Shown piece by piece: positions 1 through 8,445 of a DNA stretch of 64,000 bases. The position numbers were made by a program, and so were the translations under genes. The DNA is from Acidobacteriota bacterium. Its GTDB lineage: Bacteria > Acidobacteriota > Blastocatellia > Pyrinomonadales > Pyrinomonadaceae. The notes under the pieces are model-generated. The model did no database searches and was not told the DNA's origin. It saw only the letters and a program-made list of their open reading frames with translations. Where the stretch lies: contig JAEWFC010000030.1 in NCBI GenBank assembly GCA_023389035.1, positions 558,001-622,000 of the forward strand. The letters are read 5' to 3'. Each line of letters opens with the position of its first letter. Within the stretch, counting starts at the first letter, position 1.

Positions 1-1215
1 GCTCTGCTTCGCCGTATCCGCGACAAGATCCACAACCCGCCGGAGGTGATAATGCTCACGGGCCAGGGAACCGTCGAGACCGCCATCGAGGCAATGAAGC
101 TTGGATCCTATGATTATCTGACCAAACCCTATCGGATCGCCGAACTGGCAGCACTGGTAGCTCAAGCGGCGGAGAAGAAGGACCTCAAGGTCGATAACCA
201 GAGACTCCGGGCACAGCTTGCCCGCTCAACCAGTTCGTCACCTGATATCGTTTCCGAATCGCCGCAGATGAAAGAAGTTCTCCGGCTAGTGCACCGCGTT
301 GCTCCGTCCGAGACGTCTGTACTTATAACGGGCGAATCGGGCACCGGAAAAGAGCTGGTTGCCCAGGCGATCCATCGTTTCAGCCCCCGTGCAGGAAAGG
401 CATTTATAGATCTCAACTGTGCGGCTCTGCAGGACACGCTCCTTGAGTCCGAACTCTTCGGTTACGAAGCCGGAGCCTTCTCAGGGGCAAGAACACGTAA
501 GCTAGGCCTGCTCGAGCTCGCCGACGGCGGAACGCTTTTTCTCGACGAGATCATGGAAATGCCGCCGCAGCTGCAGTCCAAGCTGCTTCGGGCGCTGGAG
601 ACTCGCTCGTTCTTTCGCGTCGGTGGTGTGAAGAAGGTTGAGGTTGACGTGCGTCTCGTGGCCGCGACCAACCGCGATCCCGCACAGGCGATATCAGAGG
701 GGCGTTTCCGAAATGACCTATTGTATCGCATCAACAGTTTCTCGATCCATATACCGCCGCTTCGTGAGCGTAAGGAAGACATCGAACCGCTTGCACACTA
801 TCTGCTGCAGCAGGTCGGCGGGGCGAATCCGCCGGTGATCACGGAACCGGCACTCGAAGCTCTGGCGGAATATCAATGGAGCGGAAACGTGCGTCAGCTG
901 AGGAATTGCCTTGAGCGTGCAGCACTGCTCGCCGACCACGGCCGCATCACGGTGAAAGAGCTGCCTCCTGAAGTATTAAGTCGTGCTGAGGCACCTCGGG
1001 TATCTGTCAGTTACAACGGAGCCGACTCGTCGAGCGTCGGATCGTTTATGAACTCGTCTTCGTCGAATCTTCGCGACGTGGAACGCCAGCAGATCCTTGG
1101 AGCCCTGGAGAAAACAGGATGGCATCGCGGGAAGACTGCTGAGCTGCTGGGCATCTCGCCGTCTACCCTCTATCGCCGGTTACGCGAATACGATCTGGAA
1201 TCGCGGCTGCGTTAA
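1..1215 (+). CDS. Sigma-54-dependent response regulator, NtrC family (5' end outside window)
   Basis: Enhancer-binding activator of sigma-54 RNA polymerase. The reading frame is open from base 1, so the receiver start and its phospho-acceptor Asp lie outside the window. Visible order: end of receiver (MLTGQGTVETA, then conserved Lys in YLTKPY), AAA+ ATPase with Walker A GESGTGKE (about visible residues 111-118), loop GAFSGA (158-163), Walker B GGTLFLDEI (176-184), and a Fis-type helix-turn-helix near 373-399 (GKTAELLGISPSTLYRRL). The sigma-54 contact loop is normally GAFTGA; here Thr is replaced by Ser. Its kinase partner is probably upstream, outside the window. The end overlaps the convergent ZIP gene by 4 bases. 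Confidence 0.95.
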   Translation, partial: ALLRRIRDKIHNPPEVIMLTGQGTVETAIEAMKLGSYDYLTKPYRIAELAALVAQAAEKKDLKVDNQRLRAQLARSTSSSPDIVSESPQMKEVLRLVHRVAPSETSVLITGESGTGKELVAQAIHRFSPRAGKAFIDLNCAALQDTLLESELFGYEAGAFSGARTRKLGLLELADGGTLFLDEIMEMPPQLQSKLLRALETRSFFRVGGVKKVEVDVRLVAATNRDPAQAISEGRFRNDLLYRINSFSIHIPPLRERKEDIEPLAHYLLQQVGGANPPVITEPALEALAEYQWSGNVRQLRNCLERAALLADHGRITVKELPPEVLSRAEAPRVSVSYNGADSSSVGSFMNSSSSNLRDVERQQILGALEKTGWHRGKTAELLGISPSTLYRRLREYDLESRLR

Positions 1216-1997
1216 TGGATAGCAGCATCGAGAAACGTCATCAGGCCAAACCCGACGAAGAGAGAGAACGTAGCACCGTTCTCAAATCCCGGGCGATGCG
1301 TTTCCGGGATGATCTCGTCGCTTACAATGAACAGCATTGCGCCGGCAGAGAACGCCAGCGCCCAAGGCAGTATCGCACCTGACACCATCAGCACCGACGC
1401 ACCGATAAGCCCGCCGAATACCTCGACCAATCCTGTCAACGCCGTCACGCCAAACGCGTAGCGTGAGGAATATCCCTGCGACTGCAGTGCGATCGCAACC
1501 GATAGTCCCTCAGGCAAGTTTTGCAGGCCGATACCTAGCGTCGCACCGAGGCCCGACCCAAACTCACCCGTTCCGTTCGCGACACCGACCGCCAGTCCTT
1601 CGGGAAAATTATGTATCGCGATGGCGATGACGAATAACCAGATCTTGCGAAGTTTGCCCGCATCGATGATGCCGTCATGCCCTTTCTCAAAGTGCTCGTG
1701 CGGAACTAGTTCATTGATGCCCCAGATCGCGAACCCGCCCAGAAACAGAAAGAAGATCGCCCATAGCACTGAGTTCGTATTCGAATAGCCTTGGCCCCTC
1801 GCGTTCTCGATGCCCGGCAGCAGAAGCGAAAAAACCGTGGCGGCGAGCATTACGCCCGCGGCAAAGCTCAAAAGGTTGTTATTCAGTTTTTCATTGAGCC
1901 GTCTGAGAAAGAACGCAGGTATCGCACCGATCGAGGTCGCGGCAAAGCCGGCGATCGCGGTGGCGATCAGAGCATTTAATAGGATCTCCGCGTTCAT
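1212..1997 (-). CDS. ZIP-family divalent metal transporter
   Basis: Inner-membrane metal ion permease of the ZIP/ZupT type, probably taking up zinc or other divalent ions. The 261 residues contain about eight hydrophobic segments. The two family signatures are clear: HNFPEGLAVGVA in TM4 and QNLPEGLSVAIAL in TM5, which supply the metal-binding His/Asn/Glu residues. A charged loop with several His and Glu (PHEHFEKGHDG) sits before TM4. It is the last gene of a minus-strand operon: its ATG overlaps the rsmG stop as ATGA. Substrate cannot be read from the sequence. Confidence 0.92.
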   Translation of the reverse strand: MNAEILLNALIATAIAGFAATSIGAIPAFFLRRLNEKLNNNLLSFAAGVMLAATVFSLLLPGIENARGQGYSNTNSVLWAIFFLFLGGFAIWGINELVPHEHFEKGHDGIIDAGKLRKIWLFVIAIAIHNFPEGLAVGVANGTGEFGSGLGATLGIGLQNLPEGLSVAIALQSQGYSSRYAFGVTALTGLVEVFGGLIGASVLMVSGAILPWALAFSAGAMLFIVSDEIIPETHRPGFENGATFSLFVGFGLMTFLDAAIH

Positions 1998-2632
1998 TTA
2001 CCGGTTATAAATAAGTACCTCTGTTCAGAAAGCGGCATCAGTTCTTCGGTATACTTCATCCCGCGGAGCTGCAATGCCTCACGCAGCGAAGGCCCGCCGA
2101 ATAGCAGCATTGTCGATCTACCCGACCACTTTGTCAGTGCGGGTAGCTTTTGAGTGAACCTGTCCAGTGCCCTGCAAGTCACATATGAGACATTTGGGCG
2201 AGGCACCTCGGAAAACTGCTTGTTGATCACGGACGTTCGTTCTTCGAGAGCGAAATGGGAAACAACGGTTCGCAAGAAGGCCGCCTTCTTTTCCTTCGAT
2301 TCGATCAAAGAACCGTGCAGTCCCGGCCGAACCAAAAGACAAGGTATCAGCGGCAGTCCGGCTCCTGTCCCCACATCGGCAATGCAGGCGTCAGACGGAA
2401 GATGCTTCAGCAGCGTTAACGATTCGAGAACGTGCCGCACGGCAAATTCCTCAGGCGCCGCCGGCCCGACTAGATGAAGCAAAGCGTTATTCTCGAGGAT
2501 CAACCCGTGATAGTCCGCTAGCCGCTCGCATTGTTCGCTCGTGAGACCGATCCCAAAGGCATCCTGATTCGCCTTTAGGGCTGATATAAACTCGGTTCGC
2601 GCGTTATGTTTTTCCTCGATCATCGACTTCAT
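1994..2632 (-). CDS. rsmG: 16S rRNA (guanine-N7) methyltransferase RsmG
   Basis: SAM-dependent enzyme of the RsmG/GidB family, which methylates N7 of G527 in 16S rRNA. At 212 residues it has the usual length. Visible motifs are the N-terminal helical region ending NALLHLVGP, the SAM loop DVGTGAGLPLI and the downstream ESKEKKAAFL segment typical of RsmG. In many bacteria rsmG sits beside gidA or parAB; here it lies between an antiporter and a ZIP transporter, with 1-base and 4-base overlaps, so it is co-transcribed with them. Confidence 0.93.
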   Translation of the reverse strand: MKSMIEEKHNARTEFISALKANQDAFGIGLTSEQCERLADYHGLILENNALLHLVGPAAPEEFAVRHVLESLTLLKHLPSDACIADVGTGAGLPLIPCLLVRPGLHGSLIESKEKKAAFLRTVVSHFALEERTSVINKQFSEVPRPNVSYVTCRALDRFTQKLPALTKWSGRSTMLLFGGPSLREALQLRGMKYTEELMPLSEQRYLFITGK

Positions 2633-3999
2633 CAGCTATCCGGGTTTGTCCGCTCTACCATTTTCTCGTAGATGTTAAGCAGCGGTTGGCTGCTAATTCC
2701 ATGAAGCAGAATGCTCAGGGCAACGACCGAGAGCGTCAGGCCCACAAGGTCTGAAACATTATCCTGCAGGCCGTGGTTAAGCGCATAACTCAAGTAGTAA
2801 AGGCTGCCTAAACCGCGAATACCGAACCATGCCATCATCAGCCGCTGAAAACGCGCCGTCGGCGACCGCAGCAAAAAGATCATTACCGCCACCGGCCTGA
2901 TCACAAAGAACAGCGCAAGGGCCAATGGAACTGCACGCCAATCCCAATAGAACGCAAGACACACACCGACCAAGATGACCATCAGCACCTCGAGCATCCG
3001 TTCGGCCGTATTGCCGAAAGAGACCACCTCGGACACCACGACGCCGCTGGCTATCGCGGGGTTTTCAAGATCGTCTTCCGAGACACCTTTTGCGACGATA
3101 TCTTCGGCTGGAAGTTCTCCCGTGTCGTCATCTTCGCCTTGATCCTTCTTTCGATCTTTTCTGTCAACCGGATGCTCCCTCGAAACGTCTACCTCAGCGT
3201 GTCTGAACCCAAGGCCGGCTGCGAATGCCGCGAGAAATCCCCAGGCTCCGATCCATTCCGCGCCGACATAAGCCAGTAGAATTAAGGCGAGTGCAAGAAG
3301 GTCATTCGGCGCCTCGGTTTCACGGTGCTTACTTCTTAGCCAGATAGCCAGGCGTCCGACGCCTTTGCCAAGCAAGTATCCCAGGAGCAATCCGACAGGC
3401 ACCGCCCAAACGAGCCGATGAAGTGCCCAGCTACCGACCCAACCGCCGAGCCGGTCGTACTCGAGCCACAGCAGTGCAAAGATGACGAACGGGAATGCCG
3501 CACCATCATTAAATCCGGCCTCGCCCGACAGGCCGTATCGCATCCGATCGCGATCAGCCGCGTTGTCTACCGAAACAAGCCCTGCGAGAACAGGATCCGT
3601 CGGCGCCAAGACCGCTCCCAACAAAAAGGCCGCCGGCCAAGGGATCTCAAACAAATAATGGGACACGGCTGCAACACCGCAGATCGAGGCGACCATCACC
3701 GGCCCGGCAAGTCGATAGGCCGCACGCCACGCCGGCTCGCCGAGCGGAAGCCGGAGCTTTAATCCGCCAACAAAAAGCGAGACGATAACGGCAAACTCGG
3801 TAAGATGCTCCCACCAAAACTTCCATTCAACGAAATCGATCGCGACCAGCCCGAGGCCAACCGGACCGACCAGAACGCCCAGGGCAAGATATAGCGCTGA
3901 GGTCGTGATAGGCAGCCGCCTGATATACGCCGACGACAGCGCCATCACCAGCAGCAGTGCGCCTGCGAACGCCATCCATTCGAGAATGCCCATTGCCAC
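2632..3999 (-). CDS. Na+/H+ antiporter, CPA1/NhaP type
   Basis: Integral membrane cation:proton antiporter of 455 residues with about 12 hydrophobic segments. The signature TM segments carry APTDPVLAG and, further on, SGEAGFNDGAAFPF; the Asn-Asp pair is the mark of the electroneutral CPA1/NhaP branch rather than the Asp-Asp CPA2 branch. A hydrophilic, strongly charged loop (around residues 275-310, rich in Asp, Glu and Lys) interrupts the membrane domain, and the last hydrophobic segments follow it. First gene of the minus-strand nhaP-rsmG-ZIP operon, with its stop overlapping the rsmG start. The transported ion (Na+, K+ or Li+) is not determinable. Confidence 0.88.
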   Translation of the reverse strand: MAMGILEWMAFAGALLLVMALSSAYIRRLPITTSALYLALGVLVGPVGLGLVAIDFVEWKFWWEHLTEFAVIVSLFVGGLKLRLPLGEPAWRAAYRLAGPVMVASICGVAAVSHYLFEIPWPAAFLLGAVLAPTDPVLAGLVSVDNAADRDRMRYGLSGEAGFNDGAAFPFVIFALLWLEYDRLGGWVGSWALHRLVWAVPVGLLLGYLLGKGVGRLAIWLRSKHRETEAPNDLLALALILLAYVGAEWIGAWGFLAAFAAGLGFRHAEVDVSREHPVDRKDRKKDQGEDDDTGELPAEDIVAKGVSEDDLENPAIASGVVVSEVVSFGNTAERMLEVLMVILVGVCLAFYWDWRAVPLALALFFVIRPVAVMIFLLRSPTARFQRLMMAWFGIRGLGSLYYLSYALNHGLQDNVSDLVGLTLSVVALSILLHGISSQPLLNIYEKMVERTNPDS

Positions 4000-4107
4000 T
4001 ATGGTAGCGGAATTAATGAAAATGCCTGAATGAGGTCAGAGAGACGAGCCGGTCGGTCCTTCGAATCTCCCTGACCCGCATATGTGTGAAGCGGCCACGG
4101 AAAATCT

Positions 4108-5550
4108 TCAAGCAGAAACGGTAATTGGCATAAACTCCATCGAAGCCCGGTGGCGAATAGTTTCCAGCGACTCGTCCGCCGAGTAGTAGATCTCCCCGTC
4201 TTGGAAGACGGTTTGCATTGCCGTGGAGAACGAGTCCGAACCGCCGCGCTGCACCTCCTCGAGTCTGATCGTCTCGTAGGTGCGAGTACCGCTTGCGGCA
4301 TCGTGCTTTATCAGATCCAGGCGTCCTCGCTTCGAGCGTTTGCCTGCATCCGTAACAGGGTCTTTGTAGACGTCCTGCCACTCACCGTTCCTCATCACGG
4401 CAGAGCACTTGAATGCAAACTTCAGTGTGTCGCGGTCAACTTTCTGGAGCAAGGCACCGCCCATCCCGAACGCGATGTTGGTTGCCGAATAGCCTTGCTT
4501 CTCCAGCGAGACCAGAATCGCCTCAATGGACTCCGGATTCACGCCGTCGCCTTGGATGACGCGGACGTTCTTCAAGACCTTGTAGCCTTTCGTGTTGGTC
4601 GTCGTTCCGAACTTTTCGGCGAGAAGGTTCGTCACTTTTGAAACGACCTGTTGCGGGTCGCCGCTGTCCGGTCGAATAACCACCGTGGCTCCGCTGTCGA
4701 TAATGTTCTGTCGCAGAGAATCGCCCCAAATGTTCGCGACGGCATTGTAAATGTCCCAACTGTCGGAGACCACCGCGATGAGGGCGCCGGGCTGAGCGTA
4801 CTGGTTCAGCATGTTGCGGTAAGCATCGACCTCATGGTCTTTGCCCCAACTCGTCATTGTGCTGTGCTCGGCCGCCGGTATCGAGTAGGCGGAGATTTCG
4901 TGGTTGTAGAAATTCCGCAACATCCGCATCGCGACGATCGTGTCGGTACCGCGGAAATTTACGAGGTGTGCGGCTCCACCGATCGCCGCCGACTCCATGC
5001 TTGATACGCCCCGCGAACCAAAGTCGTGCAGCTTGAAGAGGATCTCGTTCGCCGGGTCGTCGGCTGTCTTCTCCAAGTAGCTGTAAATCAGCTTCTTGAG
5101 GTAGTAGCTCTGTGTGGCGACCGTTATCGGGTACCACAACCGCATCAACTGTGTCTCGAAGTAGCTGGTGAGCCAGAAGAATTCCGGGTCGGTATTTTCG
5201 ACCGTCATCAGTGCGTTATGTAGCGGCACGATAGTTCCTTCCGGAACGGATCTGATGCGCAATGGAAGCCGGCCGTGATACTTCTCGATCAGGCTCTTCC
5301 AGCCTGCTTCATTGAACGGGACGCCGTGCTTAGGCACGATGGCGGCGGCTTCGTAGAACTCGTCATACGATATAGGCTCTTGGAAATACTCTTTCAGGAT
5401 GTACTGGAGTCCGAAGAATAGGCAACTTTGCCAGTTGCGCTCGTTGCCCCTCGATTCGAGGTACGAGAACACGCGCCGCGTGTCGGGCGGATATTGTAGG
5501 TAGTGGCTCGTCTTGTACGAGTCGGTGTCCAAAATTCTGTTCTTTCTCAT
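4108..5550 (-). CDS. nadV: Nicotinamide phosphoribosyltransferase NadV
   Basis: Converts nicotinamide plus PRPP to nicotinamide mononucleotide (NMN), the first step of the short NAD salvage route also used by animals. The 480-residue length and the N-terminal DTDSYKTSHYLQYP signature match bacterial NadV/NAMPT. Further family motifs are FKLHDFGSRGVSS, the active-site segment EHSTMTSWG, and the phosphate-binding VVIRPDSGDP. An AGGGAG Shine-Dalgarno-like stretch precedes the ATG. It follows NadM-Nudix by 64 bases on the same strand, so the two successive enzymes of the pathway are probably one transcript. Confidence 0.95.
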   Translation of the reverse strand: MRKNRILDTDSYKTSHYLQYPPDTRRVFSYLESRGNERNWQSCLFFGLQYILKEYFQEPISYDEFYEAAAIVPKHGVPFNEAGWKSLIEKYHGRLPLRIRSVPEGTIVPLHNALMTVENTDPEFFWLTSYFETQLMRLWYPITVATQSYYLKKLIYSYLEKTADDPANEILFKLHDFGSRGVSSMESAAIGGAAHLVNFRGTDTIVAMRMLRNFYNHEISAYSIPAAEHSTMTSWGKDHEVDAYRNMLNQYAQPGALIAVVSDSWDIYNAVANIWGDSLRQNIIDSGATVVIRPDSGDPQQVVSKVTNLLAEKFGTTTNTKGYKVLKNVRVIQGDGVNPESIEAILVSLEKQGYSATNIAFGMGGALLQKVDRDTLKFAFKCSAVMRNGEWQDVYKDPVTDAGKRSKRGRLDLIKHDAASGTRTYETIRLEEVQRGGSDSFSTAMQTVFQDGEIYYSADESLETIRHRASMEFMPITVSA

Positions 5551-5614
5551 GATGGTTTTTCACTCCCTGTGAAACTCAAAAAGACGGGTCTCTCCCTGAG
5601 ACCCGAATGCTCAT

Positions 5615-6730
5615 CTACTCGCCGCGTGCAGCGTCGAGGAAAAACTTAATGATGTCGTAGTGGTCTTCGAAGAATTCGTGCTCGACATCGCCGAGGGCCG
5701 AGATAGGAAGCCAGAACGCGTGTGCCGCGTCGTCACCTCCTTTCACCAGCGGCAGGCCGTCCTCGAGCCGCGGGAACAGTTCGAAGTGGAACGCGTGTGT
5801 TATGGTGCGGCCTCGCTGGCTGCGGTCAACGTCGTCGAAAACCTCACTGGCCTTGAGTGCTCGCCGCAAGGTCTCCGCCTGGATGTTAATGCGGGTCTCC
5901 TCACGCAGTTCCTTAATACAGTTCTCTTTTAGCCGCATCCCTTGAGCGAGAAAACCGCCGGGTAGCGCCAGTTGGCCTAAGCCCGGCTGGTGACCTCTCC
6001 GGACGAGCAATACATGACCACGGGCGACGACCACAGCATCCGTCGTCACGAACGTAGGAGCGTAATTGAAACCGACGAACTTAGACTTCTCTTTGTAAGC
6101 CGAGACGTATTCGTACTCCTTCTTTAAAGCTTCGAAGTCATTCGTCTTGCGCCACTCGCGAAGAAAATCTTTCACCGGTGCGGGGAGCATCTCTGCGATG
6201 CCCTTGCTGCCCGTGAAAAGGCGCGCCCGAATGTCGGTGCCTCCGATATTGTTCGATAGAGTTCGGTCAGTATGGATCTCCTCGAACGACCATTGTGGGA
6301 AAACTCTTAGATAGTAGCTACTAGAATCCTTGTAATGTCCCACCAATGCGGTCTTCACCTGTCCAAGGAGAATGTTATGCCGAACCGGGTCGAACTCGAC
6401 ACCCGAATCATCCAGAATGCCCTCCTGCTCATTCCGGACGAGATTCTGGACTTCTGAGATCCAATTGTTCTCGTTGTATGGATAGTCGCGCAGCGGTTGG
6501 AAAGTGACCCGGGCGTTCTCCTCATCGCTGAAGCACTCCCGGATCATTTGCTCCCGCTGAGCGGGCGTGAAAGGGTTCTTGATGTTAGGCGCGCGTTTTG
6601 CGGACCCTAGAATTACCAGAGTCTTTTCTCCAAGCCCAAGAGCTTTCTGAATCAGTTGTAAATGGATTAAATGGAAAGGCTGGAATCGTCCGATGACGAC
6701 CGTAAGTCGGTACTTGTACATATCTAACAC
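5615..6730 (-). CDS. nadM: Bifunctional NMN adenylyltransferase / Nudix hydrolase (NadM-Nudix)
   Basis: Two-domain enzyme: residues 1-185 form an NMN adenylyltransferase (NMN plus ATP to NAD) with the nucleotidyltransferase start VVIGRFQPFH and the GTDIRARL segment; residues about 220-350 form a Nudix domain of the ADP-ribose pyrophosphatase type. Two motifs are unusual. The HxGH motif reads HLIH (residues 20-23, Gly replaced by Ile). The Nudix box (258-281) has Met265 for the first Glu, Lys273 for Arg and Arg280 for Gly, while the core metal ligands E274, E277 and E278 remain. The product of NadV is its substrate, which explains the gene pair. Confidence 0.93.
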   Translation of the reverse strand: MLDMYKYRLTVVIGRFQPFHLIHLQLIQKALGLGEKTLVILGSAKRAPNIKNPFTPAQREQMIRECFSDEENARVTFQPLRDYPYNENNWISEVQNLVRNEQEGILDDSGVEFDPVRHNILLGQVKTALVGHYKDSSSYYLRVFPQWSFEEIHTDRTLSNNIGGTDIRARLFTGSKGIAEMLPAPVKDFLREWRKTNDFEALKKEYEYVSAYKEKSKFVGFNYAPTFVTTDAVVVARGHVLLVRRGHQPGLGQLALPGGFLAQGMRLKENCIKELREETRINIQAETLRRALKASEVFDDVDRSQRGRTITHAFHFELFPRLEDGLPLVKGGDDAAHAFWLPISALGDVEHEFFEDHYDIIKFFLDAARGE

Positions 6731-6748
6731 TCCGTGTGTTTACAGTTT

Positions 6749-6934
6749 TTAAGATGGTCTCCGTGACCATCTATCGCCATAGTATTCCCTAACTCGGAAA
6801 ACGTCAATACCCTTTTCCGCAATGAAGATATCGTTTATCACTGGCGAAATAAGCGACGGTCCTTCGAAATAGTGCGTCGGGCCGTAAAATGGCAAAGTGT
6901 TGCTGATCAGCACCACTTTGCCACCGTAAAGCAT
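6749..6934 (-). CDS. Unknown 61-residue ORF in the NAD salvage block
   Basis: I do not recognise this protein. It is read from ATG at 6934 and ends 18 bases before the NadM-Nudix start, on the same strand, 45 bases after the 3' end of tRNA-Leu. The sequence has the composition of a folded protein rather than a chance ORF: VVLISNTLPFYGPTHYFEGP, then INDIFIAEKGI and VFRVREYYGDRW. No Shine-Dalgarno sequence is evident before the ATG, so the start is uncertain. A perfect 8-bp inverted repeat overlaps its last codons. It could be a small accessory protein of NAD salvage or the remnant of a larger gene. Confidence 0.5.
   Translation of the reverse strand: MLYGGKVVLISNTLPFYGPTHYFEGPSLISPVINDIFIAEKGIDVFRVREYYGDRWSRRPS
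6752..6772. promoter_or_regulatory. 21-bp inverted repeat upstream of nadM
   Basis: AGATGGTC and GACCATCT form perfect 8-bp arms around TCCGT. It lies 22 bases before the NadM-Nudix start codon, overlapping the end of the 61-codon ORF. It could be an operator for the nadM-nadV genes or an RNA hairpin between the ORFs. No NrtR-like regulator gene is present in the window to pair with it. Confidence 0.4.
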
Positions 6935-6979
6935 TTTGTTGAGAGTTGAGTGTTTAGAAACGTAAAGACTCGGTAAGTT

Positions 6980-7066
6980 TGGTGCGGACGAGAAGAATCG
7001 AACTTCCACTCCCTTGCGGGAACAGGCTTCTGAGACCTGCGCGTCTACCAGTTCCGCCACGTCCGC
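6980..7066 (-). tRNA. tRNA-Leu (anticodon CAG)
   Basis: Cloverleaf read on the minus strand: acceptor arms GCGGACG (7060-7066) and CGTCCGC (6984-6990), discriminator A, and an encoded CCA (6980-6982). The D arm contains TGGCGGAACTGGTAGACGCG, the anticodon loop reads CTCAGAA giving anticodon CAG, a long variable arm follows as expected for class II tRNA-Leu, and the T loop is TTCGATTC. It reads CUG leucine codons. It lies directly upstream of the NAD salvage genes on the same strand and could share their transcript. Confidence 0.95.
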
Positions 7067-7143
7067 ATTTGGGCGAACATTGAGAATACTAATTCGATAG
7101 GGGAAATTCAAGATTGGCGGCGACTTTTGCTATAGTCGAGACA

Positions 7144-7842
7144 ATGCCGATCGACGTAAAAGCGAATCTGAAACAGGTCCGACGGCGGATCACTATGGCT
7201 GCCAAGCGTGCCGGCCGCGACGTCAAGGAGATCGACCTGGTCGCCGTGACGAAGAAACATCCTGCGAAAGTGGTCAAGGCCGCCCTCGATTGCGGTATAA
7301 CGTCCATCGGCGAAAACAAGGTGCAGGAGGCAGAGGACAAGATCGCCGAGATCGGCCGCAATGCCGCACGCTGGCACCTTGTCGGCACGCTGCAGAAGAA
7401 CAAGGTTCGAAAGGCCGTTCAGCTTTTTGACGTGATCCACTCGGTCGATTCGCCCGAGCTTATCCATCGTCTCGAGCGGATCTGTGTTGAGGAAGGCCGC
7501 GCATCGCTCTCAGTTCTGGTCCAGGTCGATCTTGCAGGCGAGGAGACAAAAGCCGGGATCGGCGTTCCGTATTTGCAGATGGTCGTCGAGGCTCTGAAGC
7601 GCAGTACGCGGCTGCGGTTCGACGGCCTGATGGTGCTGCCGCCGTTCGCAGAAGACCCTGAAGAGACGCGCCCGTTCTTTCGACGCTTGCGCGAGATCCG
7701 CGACCGGCTCGCGGACGAAGGCGCTTTTGCGGGCGGCCGAGGCCATCTTTCGATGGGAATGAGCCACGATCTCGAGGTCGCGATCGAAGAGGGTGCGACC
7801 ATGGTCCGCGTCGGCACTGCGATCTTCGGCGCCCGGCAGTAA
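7144..7842 (+). CDS. YggS family PLP-binding homeostasis protein
   Basis: Small single-domain alanine-racemase-fold protein that binds pyridoxal phosphate and balances free PLP. With the ATG at 7144 the PLP-binding lysine falls at residue 37 (LVAVTKKHP), where the E. coli homologue has it at 36; this is why I prefer it to the in-frame TTG at 7114. Other family motifs are GENKVQEAEDK, WHLVGTLQKNK and LSMGMSHDLEVAI. It heads the yggS-yggT-yggU arrangement that is conserved across many phyla. Confidence 0.93.
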   Translation: MPIDVKANLKQVRRRITMAAKRAGRDVKEIDLVAVTKKHPAKVVKAALDCGITSIGENKVQEAEDKIAEIGRNAARWHLVGTLQKNKVRKAVQLFDVIHSVDSPELIHRLERICVEEGRASLSVLVQVDLAGEETKAGIGVPYLQMVVEALKRSTRLRFDGLMVLPPFAEDPEETRPFFRRLREIRDRLADEGAFAGGRGHLSMGMSHDLEVAIEEGATMVRVGTAIFGARQ

Positions 7843-7849
7843 TAAAGTG

Positions 7850-8443
7850 ATGCTTTCTACAACGGTTTATCCGATAGTTTCATTGGTCGTCTGGAGCCTT
7901 TTTCTCGTGTTCCTGACGCTGATGATCCTGCGAATGATCTTCAATTATGCGGATCCGAACCCATTCGGCTCGATGGGGCGATTCGGATTTAAGATCCGCA
8001 AGATCACCGAGCGCTTTGTTTATCCCGCCGCAAGATTTCTCGCAAATTTCCGTGTCGATATTCGCCTCGCACCTCTAGTCGTGATGTTCATCGGCCTTGT
8101 GGTCACGTACTTTTCGCTCTCGATCATTCAGAGCGCCTTCTTCATCATCGACGGCCTTTCGCTCGCCATCTCGAGCGGAAACGTGAAAGCGACGATCGGC
8201 TTCATTCTCTACGGACTGCTCAGCATATTCGTGCTGTTCGTTCTCATCCGCTTCGTTTCGCAATGGTTCGTCTTTGCCCGCAATTCGTTTCTCGCATTCG
8301 TCCATAAGATCACGGACCCAGTGTTGATCCCAGCGCAGCGGCTCATCCCACCGATAGGAATGTTCGACATCTCGGCGATGGTCGTACTTATATTGGTCTT
8401 CATTCTGCAGGCGATCGTGATGGCGACGCTGATCAGGAACTAA
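7850..8443 (+). CDS. YggT family membrane protein
   Basis: Small integral membrane protein of 197 residues, read from the ATG 8 bases after the yggS stop. The longer reading frame starting within yggS is disregarded. It contains two copies of the YggT-type block: hydrophobic segments near residues 5-30 and 70-95, then 100-130 and 165-195, with the second copy holding DPVLIPAQRLIPPIGMFDIS. The role of YggT is not settled; family members have been linked to cell division and osmotic tolerance. Its position between yggS and yggU supports the assignment. Confidence 0.88.
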   Translation: MLSTTVYPIVSLVVWSLFLVFLTLMILRMIFNYADPNPFGSMGRFGFKIRKITERFVYPAARFLANFRVDIRLAPLVVMFIGLVVTYFSLSIIQSAFFIIDGLSLAISSGNVKATIGFILYGLLSIFVLFVLIRFVSQWFVFARNSFLAFVHKITDPVLIPAQRLIPPIGMFDISAMVVLILVFILQAIVMATLIRN

Positions 8444-8445
8444 GC

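Noticed and set aside
6935..7111. Extension of the 61-codon ORF through tRNA-Leu
   Set aside because: The frame runs across a complete tRNA gene, so protein coding there is not credible.
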